A stretch of 23,751 nucleotides of DNA from positions 1 through 23,751 of the forward strand of contig JAJFHC010000198.1 in assembly GCA_021775835.1 (NCBI GenBank), read 5' to 3'. The translations under genes and the position numbers were made by a program. The notes under the pieces were generated by a model, which made no database searches, had not been told where the DNA came from, and saw only the letters and a list, made by a program, of their open reading frames with translations. Shown here in pieces: positions 7,268 through 16,924 of the stretch (position 1 is the stretch's first letter; each line of letters opens with the position of its first letter). Source of the DNA: Hyphomicrobiales bacterium. Its GTDB lineage: Bacteria; Pseudomonadota; Alphaproteobacteria; Rhizobiales; JAJFHC01.

Positions 7268-8152
7268 TCACTTGTTTGCCGTTTTTCGATTCACCAGTGC
7301 CACACCAATGAAAATGAGTATCGTTCCCAGATAATCCCAGGGACCGATCTCCTCTCCAACAATGATGACTCCGATGAGAATGGCGACCACCGGTGGGATG
7401 TAGGCCACCGATGAGGCGGAAACCGCACCCAGTTTGTCTATGATGTAGTAGTACATGATGTAGGCGAGGCCGGTGCCGAGCAGTCCAAGGCCGACAACGA
7501 CCCCCGCCGCCACATGGACGTCCTGCCAGACATTTCCAATGCCCCCCAGATCGGTGACAAACGACAGGATCACCAGGCTCAGGCCGAGCTGGTAGGTGAT
7601 CAGGGCAGGGGCCGGAATATCGAGGGGCATCAGGTATTTTTTCACATAGACGAATGACGCGCCGACACTCAGGGAGCCAATGGCCGCGTACAGCACCCCT
7701 TCGATGTTGGTGGCGGCTATCTCGGTGCTGAACGGACGGGCGATCAGGAGAACGCCAAGAAACCCAATGGCAATGCCAGTGAACTTGAGACCCGTCGCTT
7801 TTTCTTCGCTGATGAACAGTACCGCAAGGAGAAAGGAGAAAATGGGTGTCAATCCGCTCAAAGCGCCAGTGACACCGGATAGCAACAGAGCCGAACCTTT
7901 GACGAAGCCATAGTAATAGCCAATGGTTCCCACAACCGCCATGAACAGAAAGTGGCCAATATGTTTGAGGTCGGCCCATTTCAGCAAATTCTTGGCGGCG
8001 GCGTAGAGGGCAACGGGGATGAGGCCAAACAACACTCTGAGCCAGACAATCTGGAATGGCGATATGAGATCGGACGCCATCTTCATGTAGATGAAGTTGC
8101 TGCCCCAGACGATGCCGAGCAGCCAGAACATGGCCAGCGCTAGAAATCTCAT
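7268..8152 (-). CDS. EamA/DMT superfamily permease
   Basis: A 294-residue inner-membrane protein with about ten hydrophobic helices arranged as two EamA repeats (about 5-137 and 148-288). Typical features are the N-terminal WGSNFIYMKMA segment and the second-repeat segment ASSVAYIPPVVAILIGVIIVGEEI, where the conserved acidic residue of the family ends the helix. Such proteins export or import small metabolites such as amino acids or nucleosides; the substrate cannot be inferred. The gene is convergent with the histidine kinase gene (34 nt between the stops) and lies 207 nt downstream of katG on the same strand. No clear ribosome site precedes the ATG. Confidence 0.9.
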   Translation of the reverse strand: MRFLALAMFWLLGIVWGSNFIYMKMASDLISPFQIVWLRVLFGLIPVALYAAAKNLLKWADLKHIGHFLFMAVVGTIGYYYGFVKGSALLLSGVTGALSGLTPIFSFLLAVLFISEEKATGLKFTGIAIGFLGVLLIARPFSTEIAATNIEGVLYAAIGSLSVGASFVYVKKYLMPLDIPAPALITYQLGLSLVILSFVTDLGGIGNVWQDVHVAAGVVVGLGLLGTGLAYIMYYYIIDKLGAVSASSVAYIPPVVAILIGVIIVGEEIGPWDYLGTILIFIGVALVNRKTANK

Positions 8153-8259
8153 AAGGAGTGCTTCATGGGATCAAGCACCATAGCGCCTGCGAACCACCCG
8201 TCAATCTACTGTTCGGGACCACGCCCTGCGTCGTTCGTCTTCCGTGAGATAAATGCAAG

Positions 8260-8291
8260 TGCGGCGCTTCAGAGTGAACTGAAACGCCGCA
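8260..8291 (-). terminator. long hairpin between katG and the EamA gene
   Basis: GCGGCGCTTCAG and CTGAAACGCCGC form 12-bp arms with one mismatch (a G-U pair in RNA from the minus strand), extended by one T-A pair, around a 6-nt loop. It lies about 70 nt after the katG stop. On the minus strand only a mixed T-containing tract follows; on the plus strand a T-run (8301-8306) lies about 10 nt beyond. It is probably the katG transcript end, but read-through to the permease is possible. Confidence 0.55.
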
Positions 8292-8359
8292 ATACTTCTT
8301 GTTTTTTGGAGCCCGGATCGTCGCTTGTACGCCGGCGCCGAAAGACCCTTCCGCTGCGA

Positions 8360-10953
<2,594 letters not shown>

Positions 10954-13902
10954 ATGTCCGAATCAGTTTGCGCAACATTTCAGGAATTGCCGCCGCCTCT
11001 CGACCCTGAGCGTGCGGCAAGACTGATGGTAGAATTGTTTGGCGAGGGCGGGCAAAGCCAAAATATCGAAGACCGCAGGCAAATCGCCGAACTGGCTCGT
11101 AAGAACCCCGCCCTCATGGCCATGATCGTCCTGATTTACGATGCCTCGCCTCACGTCGCGGGATTAATGGAGCGTTTTCCGACGGCTGCCCTGTCAATCT
11201 TTCAGGACGGGCCTGAGCATGTCTATGCGGCGGGCCTTGCCAACGCCCGAAATCTCGATCCGGCGGCCGGCGAGGCTGAAATCATGCGCACGCTCCGCCA
11301 GGCGAAAGCCCACGTGTCACTGGCAATCTGTATTGCCGATTTGGCGGGCCTCTGGCCCGTCATGAAAGTTACCGACGCCCTGACACGGTTTGCCGATGCC
11401 GCCCTCAACGGTGCCGTCGACTGGCTGCTGGCGCAGGCGCAACGGTCAGGCAAGTGGCAGCCTGTTGATGCCGGGAATCCCAGCATCGACAGCGGCTATG
11501 TGATTCTGGCCATGGGAAAACACGGTGCCTTCGAGTTGAACTACTCCAGCGACATCGATCTCATTGTCTTCTACGACCCCACGGTGGAGGCCCTGGCGGA
11601 AGGCACCGAAGCCTCGACTTTTTTTGTCCGCGTGACGCGCCAATTGGTCAAACTGCTGCAGGACCGGACCGGCGACGGCTATGTGTTCCGGGTGGACCTG
11701 CGGTTAAGACCTGACCCCAGAGCGACCAATGTTGCCATCGCAATCGAAGCCGCCGCCCAGTATTATGAGACCTTGGGGCAGAACTGGGAGCGCGCCGCCA
11801 TGATCAAGGCGCGCCCGGCGGCAGGTGATATCCCGGCAGGCGAGGATTTCCTGAAACGTCTGGCGCCTTTCGTCTGGCGCAAATACCTGGATTACTCGTC
11901 AATCGCCGACGTCCATTCCATGAAACGCCAAATTCATGCCTTCAAGGGGCATGGTGAGATTGCGGTCTACGGCCACAATATCAAGCTGGGCAGGGGTGGT
12001 ATTCGCGAGATCGAGTTCTTCGTTCAGACCCAGCAGCTGATTGCGGGCGGACGTGCGCCCCATCTCAGGGGGCGTGAGACCCTCGTTAATCTGGAGGTTT
12101 TGTCTGAAAACGACTGGATCACGCCATCCGTCGCCGCGGAGATGCGAGAGGCCTATCTGTTTCTGCGCCATGTCGAACACAGACTCCAGATGCAGGGCGA
12201 CGACCAGACCCATGTCCTGCCCACGTCGATCGAAGATATGGAGAAGTTCGCCCGGTTTGCAGGCTTCGCCTCGCGTGATGTCTTTGCCGCGCAATTGCTG
12301 GATCAACTTAACACGGTGCAGTCGCATTATGCTGTGCTGTTCGAGCATGCCCCCACATTGGGCAACGAAGACGGCAGCCTTGTCTTCACCGGCGGTGACG
12401 ACGATCCCGACACGATTGAAACCCTGCACAACATGGGTTTCCAGAAACCATCTGAGATTTCGGCTACCATCAGGGGCTGGCACTTCGGGCGTTACGCCGC
12501 CACCCGCAGCGAACGGGCAAAGGAGAAACTCACCGAGCTGATGCCGGCCCTGCTGCGGGCACTGTCGGAAACACTCGAGCCTGATCGCGCGTTTCTGGCA
12601 TTCGACCGGTTCCTCGCCGGACTGCCGGCCGGGGTTCAGTTGTTTTCCCTGCTCTGGTCAAATCCGAACCTGTTGCAGCTGCTCGCCGGCATCATGGGTG
12701 GCGCACCACGTCTGGCAAGTGTCCTGGGCCAGAAGCCGCAAGTGCTGGACGCGGTTCTTGATGCGGGATTCTTTGGGCCGCTTCCCGATATGGACGAGTA
12801 TCGGCATATTGTCGCCGACCGGATCCGGACGGCCGACAGTCTGGAATTGGGCCTTGATCTTGCCCGTCTCCACGGCAACGAACAGGCTTTCCGTATCGGC
12901 GTGCAGGTGCTCACGGGAACGGCCTCCGCTTACGAAGTGGGGCGGGCCTACTCTGACCTGGCGGAGAGCGAAATCGCCGGGTTGCTTGACCTTGTCGCCG
13001 GCGAGATCCAACGCCGCCACGGCAAGATTGCAGGTGGCCAGGCCGCGGTTGTCGCCATGGGGAAACTCGGTGGCCGGGAGATGACCGCAGCGTCCGATCT
13101 GGATTTGATGGTGATCTACGATTTTGACGTTGATGCCGGACCGTCCGACGGGCCCAAACCGCTCATGGGAGCGCAGTATTTTGCCAGGCTGACGCAAAGA
13201 CTGATCTCAGCGCTTTCGGCACCGACGGCCGAGGGTAACCTGTACGAAGTCGACATGCGGTTGCGGCCGTCTGGAAACTCCGGTCCGATCGCTACCCGGC
13301 TGGAAACGTTCGTGGACTATCAGTCCGGGTCCGCCTGGACGTGGGAAAAACTCGCGCTGACACGCGCCCGTGTAATCGCTGGAGATGCCGACCTGGGAGA
13401 GCGGGTGACCGGCGCCATCGCCGAGGCAATCGCCCAGCCACGCGATATGAAGGAAACCGCCCGCGACGTAAACAACATGCGGCAGAAGATCGAGCAGGAA
13501 AGAGGCACGAAGGATCCATGGGAAATCAAGCTCGTGCGTGGCGGTCTCGTGGACATCGAATTCATCGCGCAGTTTCTGCAGATTGCCCATGCCCACAGGC
13601 ACACGGATATTCTGTCTCCCAACACGGCCTTTGCGCTGGCCCGGCTGCACAAGGCCGGTTTGCTGGACGATGAACACGCCAGCCAACTCGATAGCGCTTG
13701 CAGGTTGTTTCAAGGGCTTACACAGGTCTTACGTCTGTGTGTCGCAGGTGACTTTGACGCCGCAACCGCGCCCGACGGACTGCGGTCCTTGTTGATCCAG
13801 GCTGGGGAAACGCCCGATTTCGCCATCTTAGAATCCACTTTAACTGATGTTCAACGTCAGGTTAAAGTTGTTTATGATCAATTAGTTGAGAATGTTCTCT
13901 GA
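10954..13902 (+). CDS. glnE: bifunctional glutamine synthetase adenylyltransferase / adenylyl-removing enzyme GlnE
   Basis: GlnE attaches AMP to, and removes it from, glutamine synthetase, switching nitrogen assimilation under PII control. The 982-residue protein has the two expected nucleotidyltransferase domains. The N-terminal, adenylyl-removing domain carries GKHGAFELNYSSDIDL, with metal-binding Asp200 and Asp202. The C-terminal, adenylylating domain carries GKLGGREMTAASDLDL, with Asp715 and Asp717. The GKHGAFELNYSSD form resembles rhizobial GlnE. Length is normal. The start is supported by a G-rich ribosome site (GGGGTGG) and a typical N-terminus. In related genomes, from memory, glnE lies close to degP, the two-component pair and a pleC-like kinase; here katG and a permease lie between it and the kinase. 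No intrinsic terminator is seen after the stop. Confidence 0.97.
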   Translation: MSESVCATFQELPPPLDPERAARLMVELFGEGGQSQNIEDRRQIAELARKNPALMAMIVLIYDASPHVAGLMERFPTAALSIFQDGPEHVYAAGLANARNLDPAAGEAEIMRTLRQAKAHVSLAICIADLAGLWPVMKVTDALTRFADAALNGAVDWLLAQAQRSGKWQPVDAGNPSIDSGYVILAMGKHGAFELNYSSDIDLIVFYDPTVEALAEGTEASTFFVRVTRQLVKLLQDRTGDGYVFRVDLRLRPDPRATNVAIAIEAAAQYYETLGQNWERAAMIKARPAAGDIPAGEDFLKRLAPFVWRKYLDYSSIADVHSMKRQIHAFKGHGEIAVYGHNIKLGRGGIREIEFFVQTQQLIAGGRAPHLRGRETLVNLEVLSENDWITPSVAAEMREAYLFLRHVEHRLQMQGDDQTHVLPTSIEDMEKFARFAGFASRDVFAAQLLDQLNTVQSHYAVLFEHAPTLGNEDGSLVFTGGDDDPDTIETLHNMGFQKPSEISATIRGWHFGRYAATRSERAKEKLTELMPALLRALSETLEPDRAFLAFDRFLAGLPAGVQLFSLLWSNPNLLQLLAGIMGGAPRLASVLGQKPQVLDAVLDAGFFGPLPDMDEYRHIVADRIRTADSLELGLDLARLHGNEQAFRIGVQVLTGTASAYEVGRAYSDLAESEIAGLLDLVAGEIQRRHGKIAGGQAAVVAMGKLGGREMTAASDLDLMVIYDFDVDAGPSDGPKPLMGAQYFARLTQRLISALSAPTAEGNLYEVDMRLRPSGNSGPIATRLETFVDYQSGSAWTWEKLALTRARVIAGDADLGERVTGAIAEAIAQPRDMKETARDVNNMRQKIEQERGTKDPWEIKLVRGGLVDIEFIAQFLQIAHAHRHTDILSPNTAFALARLHKAGLLDDEHASQLDSACRLFQGLTQVLRLCVAGDFDAATAPDGLRSLLIQAGETPDFAILESTLTDVQRQVKVVYDQLVENVL

Positions 13903-14067
13903 ATCGATTTTCTTAAAGTGACGGATGAAACCAGATCCCAACGACAATAAGAGACTCGGAACAGATATTTTTCGACAGGCAGCCCTGGTCCGGTTCGTAA
14001 GACTTGGCAACAGCGGGACAATGCCTTGAGCTCACTTGGGTGACGTTACTTTTGACGCCTCATCTTT

Positions 14068-14093
14068 GTAACCTCGTTTGCCGTTGCCCCGCC
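14068..14093 (+). promoter_or_regulatory. candidate ECF-type promoter for the EF-hand/sigma operon
   Basis: GTAACC (14068-14073), 16 nt, then CGCC (14090-14093) partly matches the GTAACC-N16-CGAA promoter known for a heavy-metal-responsive ECF sigma factor of Caulobacter. The -35 is exact but the -10 matches only at CG. A leader of about 70 nt would follow, containing an inverted repeat GCCGGA/TCCGGC (14091-14119). GTAACC also occurs by chance inside genes of this window, so the evidence is weak. The rest of 13903-14169 shows nothing recognisable. Confidence 0.25.
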
Positions 14094-14169
14094 GGAAACC
14101 GAAAGATCTGTGATCCGGCGCCGTGGTCACTCCGTGCCGAAGTCATGGAACAACTGAGGAGCAATTGTC

Positions 14170-14718
14170 ATGCCGACAGGTAAAAAAGGCCTTAAGTCTC
14201 TCATCGCGACCTTGATGTTTGTGTTCGGTCTCGCCGGTCCGGTGGTCGCCGCCGATAATGATGCCGGTAACCGTTCCGGCAATGACACCGGCAATTCAAC
14301 CCGCAAGGCCGCGGATTACGTCGTCAATGGAAACTGGTTCAAGCGGGCTGACAAGGACCGCAACAAACAGGTGACGAAAAGAGAGGCGGATCTTCTGGCG
14401 ACACGTGATTTTCTCCGTCTTGATCACAATAGAGACGGTACGGCAACCGTTGAGGAAATTGACCAGCGTCTCATGGAACGTGTCATTCGCTCACGCGAAC
14501 GTCTGTTGAAACGTCTTGACGTCAACCGTGACCGGACCATCAGCATGTCTGAAATCGCCGCCCAGACTCGTGGCTTGTTTGCCCATGTCGATACAGACAG
14601 TAACGGTGGTATAACGCGCGATGAGATCAAATCTTATCGTCAGGCAAAACGTAAGGCGCGCCAGGCCACCCGCCGGGCAAAACGCCGCGATCGTGCAAAG
14701 ACCGCCGGACAGGAATGA
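14170..14718 (+). CDS. exported EF-hand calcium-binding protein
   Basis: A 182-residue protein with a signal peptide (residues 1 to about 28, ending VVAA) and a low-complexity Asn/Asp/Ser/Gly/Thr linker (29-46). Four EF-hand loops follow: 61-72 (DKDRNKQVTKRE), 85-96 (DHNRDGTATVEE), 117-128 (DVNRDRTISMSE) and 141-152 (DTDSNGGITRDE). Each keeps acidic or Asn ligands at loop positions 1, 3 and 5 and Glu at 12; loops 1 and 3 have Lys or Arg instead of Gly at position 6, so their affinity may be lower. The C-terminus (157-177) is very basic, 12 of 21 residues Lys/Arg. A good AGGAG site precedes the ATG. The sigma gene starts 9 nt after the stop, so this is the first gene of that operon. Its partner is unknown. 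Confidence 0.9.
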   Translation: MPTGKKGLKSLIATLMFVFGLAGPVVAADNDAGNRSGNDTGNSTRKAADYVVNGNWFKRADKDRNKQVTKREADLLATRDFLRLDHNRDGTATVEEIDQRLMERVIRSRERLLKRLDVNRDRTISMSEIAAQTRGLFAHVDTDSNGGITRDEIKSYRQAKRKARQATRRAKRRDRAKTAGQE

Positions 14719-14727
14719 AACTCAGCC

Positions 14728-15396
14728 ATGGGATTGGCACTCGTGATAAGCGATGGGGACAGCACGAACGAGAATGACGAGAACGTCGCGCCCGCGTCCG
14801 TGAATGCCCCATCGGACACTTCATCGACTAACACCGAGGAGGACGCAGTTCTCCTCGAACGCGTTAGAGACGGTGATGCGTCCGCCTACGAAATCCTGGT
14901 CAGACAGCATTACGGCAACGTCTATGGTCTTGCCTGCCGGATGTTGCATGATCACAGTGAGGCGGAAGATATTTCCCAGGACGTGTTTCTGAAGATCTGG
15001 AACAATCCGGGTGCATGGAATCCCGAGGGTGCCAGATTCTCAACCTGGCTTTACCGTGTGACGGCAAACGCCTGTATTGACCGCATGCGCAAGAAAGTCC
15101 CGCTGCCAACTGAGCACATACCGGACACGCCTGATCCCACGGCCGGACCAGACTCCCGGTTGTTTGAAGATCAGGTGAGTGTCAAAGTGGATGCAGCGAT
15201 TGCGAACCTGCCGGAGCGACAGCGCCTGGCCTTGATTTCAACCTACTATCAGGGCCTCACCAACAAGGAAGCGTCAGTCGTGTTAGGCGTGACGGTGGAC
15301 GCTCTTGAGTCGCTCCTCGCCAGAGCGAGGCGGAAACTGAAACAGGATCTTAAGTCTGAATGGCGCGCGTTGATCGATGACGACAATCGCGAGTGA
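14728..15396 (+). CDS. ECF-type RNA polymerase sigma factor
   Basis: A 222-residue sigma-70 family factor of the extracytoplasmic function type. Region 2 (about 41-110) includes ILVRQHYGNVYGLACRML, the core-binding and -10 segment AEDISQDVFLKIW, and FSTWLYRVTANACIDRMR. Region 4 (about 152-212) includes LPERQRLALISTYYQGLTNKEA and a recognition helix in GVTVDALESLLARARRKLK. The first 40 residues are a Ser/Asp/Asn-rich extension; the start has only a weak ribosome site and may depend on coupling to the EF-hand gene just upstream. Regions 1 and 3 are absent, as usual. The two membrane-protein genes behind it are the likely controllers. I cannot assign an ECF group. Confidence 0.94.
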   Translation: MGLALVISDGDSTNENDENVAPASVNAPSDTSSTNTEEDAVLLERVRDGDASAYEILVRQHYGNVYGLACRMLHDHSEAEDISQDVFLKIWNNPGAWNPEGARFSTWLYRVTANACIDRMRKKVPLPTEHIPDTPDPTAGPDSRLFEDQVSVKVDAAIANLPERQRLALISTYYQGLTNKEASVVLGVTVDALESLLARARRKLKQDLKSEWRALIDDDNRE

Positions 15397-15436
15397 GTCA
15401 GAATATGAAATTTTTTATCATGTGCGAGGCAGTTGA

Positions 15437-15952
15437 ATGAATACAAGGTCAGATCGACCGGATGCCAAGTTAATCGAGCGCTTGACGGCGGTCGTCGCAA
15501 CCTATGGCGCCGATCGGTCACGCTGGCCGGCGGAGGAACGCGAGGCGCTTCAGTCCCTGATCGCCCGCATGGGTTCGGCAGCTGGCAGGTTTCGCGAGGA
15601 AAGTGCTCTGGACGAGTTGCTCGACCGGGCAACCCCGCCCCGACCACCAAAGGCCGCCGTTGATAGGGTGCTTGCACAGGCAAGGCGGGGTCAAAGTGAG
15701 GGCCAGCCAAGCGCCGACGTTTTGCCCTTCCAGCCCCGGGCGATCACGCCCAAGCCGCCGATTGCCTGGCGCCCTGCGGCCGGCGTTGTTGCGGCGTCCC
15801 TGATTCTGGGCATGGTTGCCGGGAATCTGACAGTGACCGATGGCCTCTATCTTGGCGGCGGCCTCGACCTGCAGGTCGAAGACCACGATCCGGATCAAGA
15901 CCTGTTCGCGATGAGGATCGCTGAGCCGGTTCCAGGTGAGGACGAACCATGA
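15437..15952 (+). CDS. single-span membrane protein, candidate anti-sigma factor
   Basis: A 171-residue protein placed directly after the ECF sigma gene (40-nt gap, GAGG ribosome site). The N-terminal part (1 to about 108) is soluble, with helices such as LIERLTAVVATYGADRSRWP at 12-31, and is probably cytoplasmic. One membrane helix lies at about 113-134. The remaining 37 or so residues, predicted periplasmic, are strongly acidic: from 131 to the end there are 11 Asp/Glu and one Arg, including an alternating Asp pattern DHDPDQD at 149-155. The zinc anti-sigma motif HxxxCxxC is absent and there is no Cys. The anti-sigma role is inferred from position and topology only. Its stop overlaps the next start codon (ATGA), so it is tightly coupled to the sensor gene. 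Confidence 0.75.
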   Translation: MNTRSDRPDAKLIERLTAVVATYGADRSRWPAEEREALQSLIARMGSAAGRFREESALDELLDRATPPRPPKAAVDRVLAQARRGQSEGQPSADVLPFQPRAITPKPPIAWRPAAGVVAASLILGMVAGNLTVTDGLYLGGGLDLQVEDHDPDQDLFAMRIAEPVPGEDEP

Positions 15953-16506
15953 CCCATTCGGACGATCGGGCGAAATCGCCAACGCCTCTTGTGAAGGCCG
16001 CCCGGACAAGTGCTGTGCCCTGGTTGGGCGTCGGTTTGCTGCTGTCGCTTGCAATCAATGCGTTCATTGTCGGTATGATCGCCACGAAAGTCTACAAGGC
16101 CAAGGAAACCAGGACGGTTCGGCTGCCTGCGATCATCGATGCACAGGTCGACAGCCGTCGCATGTTGCGCAGCGTCGACAAGGAACGCCGCAAGGAACTC
16201 CGAAAGATCGAACGCGGATATCGCGACAGATTTACCCCATACGCGGAAAAACTGGACCGGTCACGGCGCGATCTGGCAGCCGTCGTTCGTGAATCAACTC
16301 TCGACCGCGCAAAACTGGAGGCCGCATTTCACAAAGTCCAGGAAGCGCGGACGGGCATGCGGGAAATCTCCAGCACCATGATCGTAGAACTGATCGCTGC
16401 GATGACACCAGCAGAGCGTGTGTCGCTCGCAGAACGTCTCGAACGAAAGAAGAAGAAGCGCAAAAAGAAGAAGTCCAAAACCAAGAAGAAAAAGGACGAC
16501 GGATAA
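15949..16506 (+). CDS. CnrX-like membrane-anchored periplasmic sensor
   Basis: A 185-residue protein with an N-terminal membrane helix (about 24-46) and a helical periplasmic domain (about 60-165) like the heavy-metal-resistance/CnrX-Spy group: MLRSVDKERRKELRKIERGYRDRF, then YAEKLDRSRRDLAAVVRE, then AAFHKVQEARTGMREISSTM and AAMTPAERVSLAERL. CnrX-type proteins sense metals or unfolded proteins and act through an anti-sigma factor. Here, however, the periplasmic part has no Cys, a single His (128) and few Met, so the known nickel/cobalt site is not evident. The protein ends in a lysine tail: 13 Lys in the 16 residues 167-182. The start overlaps the preceding stop. Alternatively it could be an envelope chaperone of the Spy type. 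Confidence 0.78.
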   Translation: MTHSDDRAKSPTPLVKAARTSAVPWLGVGLLLSLAINAFIVGMIATKVYKAKETRTVRLPAIIDAQVDSRRMLRSVDKERRKELRKIERGYRDRFTPYAEKLDRSRRDLAAVVRESTLDRAKLEAAFHKVQEARTGMREISSTMIVELIAAMTPAERVSLAERLERKKKKRKKKKSKTKKKKDDG

Positions 16507-16569
16507 TGCCTGCGGTTCCAAGCAACGCCCCGTTTCACCGGATTGGGTTGGGGCACTATGCCTTATCTT

Positions 16570-16598
16570 TCCTCGTCACACCGGCATAAGCCGGTGTC
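16570..16598 (+). repeat. palindromic repeat A, copy 1
   Basis: A 29-nt REP-like unit with core hairpin ACACCGGC-ATAA-GCCGGTGT (16578-16597) and left flank TCCTCGTC. Copy 2 at 16706-16734 is its inverted copy, 27 of 29 positions identical, both differences in the loop. The hairpin lies 71 nt after the sensor stop and could define the transcript end. Confidence 0.8.
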
Positions 16599-16635
16599 CC
16601 TAATCCGGGTTTCACTCAATCTGATTCACCGTGCA

Positions 16636-16666
16636 CGTCCTTCGTTATTGCGGTGAAGACCGCAAT
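16636..16666 (+). repeat. palindromic repeat B, copy 1
   Basis: The core ATTGCGGTGAAGACCGCAAT (16647-16666) is a perfect 8-bp hairpin with loop GAAG. Its exact reverse complement lies at 16829-16848. With an 11-nt flank the two copies match at 28 of 31 positions. Confidence 0.8.
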
Positions 16667-16705
16667 CCATGGGCGACCATGCGAGATCTGGCGATAATTC
16701 CCCAA

Positions 16706-16734
16706 GACACCGGCTTTCGCCGGTGTGACGAGGA
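16706..16734 (-). repeat. palindromic repeat A, copy 2 (inverted)
   Basis: The core hairpin ACACCGGC-TTTC-GCCGGTGT lies at 16707-16726, followed by GACGAGGA, which mirrors the left flank of copy 1. It lies in inverse orientation to copy 1. Confidence 0.8.
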
Positions 16735-16828
16735 GGGCACGGTGGTGTGTCCGGAAGTGATAGCGTGAGGTTGACTGGACGCGACGCGCTTTAGGAAACA
16801 CTATTTGACCTTCCGTAGAAGCCTATCG

Positions 16829-16859
16829 ATTGCGGTCTTCACCGCAATTATGAAGGGCG
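16829..16859 (-). repeat. palindromic repeat B, copy 2 (inverted)
   Basis: The core ATTGCGGTCTTCACCGCAAT (16829-16848) is the exact reverse complement of the core of B copy 1. The right flank (16849-16859) mirrors the left flank of copy 1 at 8 of 11 positions. Confidence 0.8.
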
Positions 16860-16924
16860 TGGGAGGCGAACTAGAGTGATTGCACTGGGGGGGGGGCAGC
16901 ATAGGTCGGGGTTACCAGTGCTTT

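Larger units (their letters stand above)
16507..16924. other. non-coding region with interleaved palindromic repeats
   Basis: This 418-nt stretch separates the convergent sensor operon and pleC-like gene. No gene is supported. It holds two pairs of inverted palindromic repeats (listed separately), a small hairpin CATGG-GCGA-CCATG just after the first B repeat, and a run of ten G at 16887-16896. Location between convergent 3' ends is typical of REP-type elements, which may also act as transcript ends. Confidence 0.7.

Noticed and set aside
16570..16859. CRISPR array
   Set aside because: Only two copies of each repeat, in inverted orientation and with unequal distances; no cas gene in the window.
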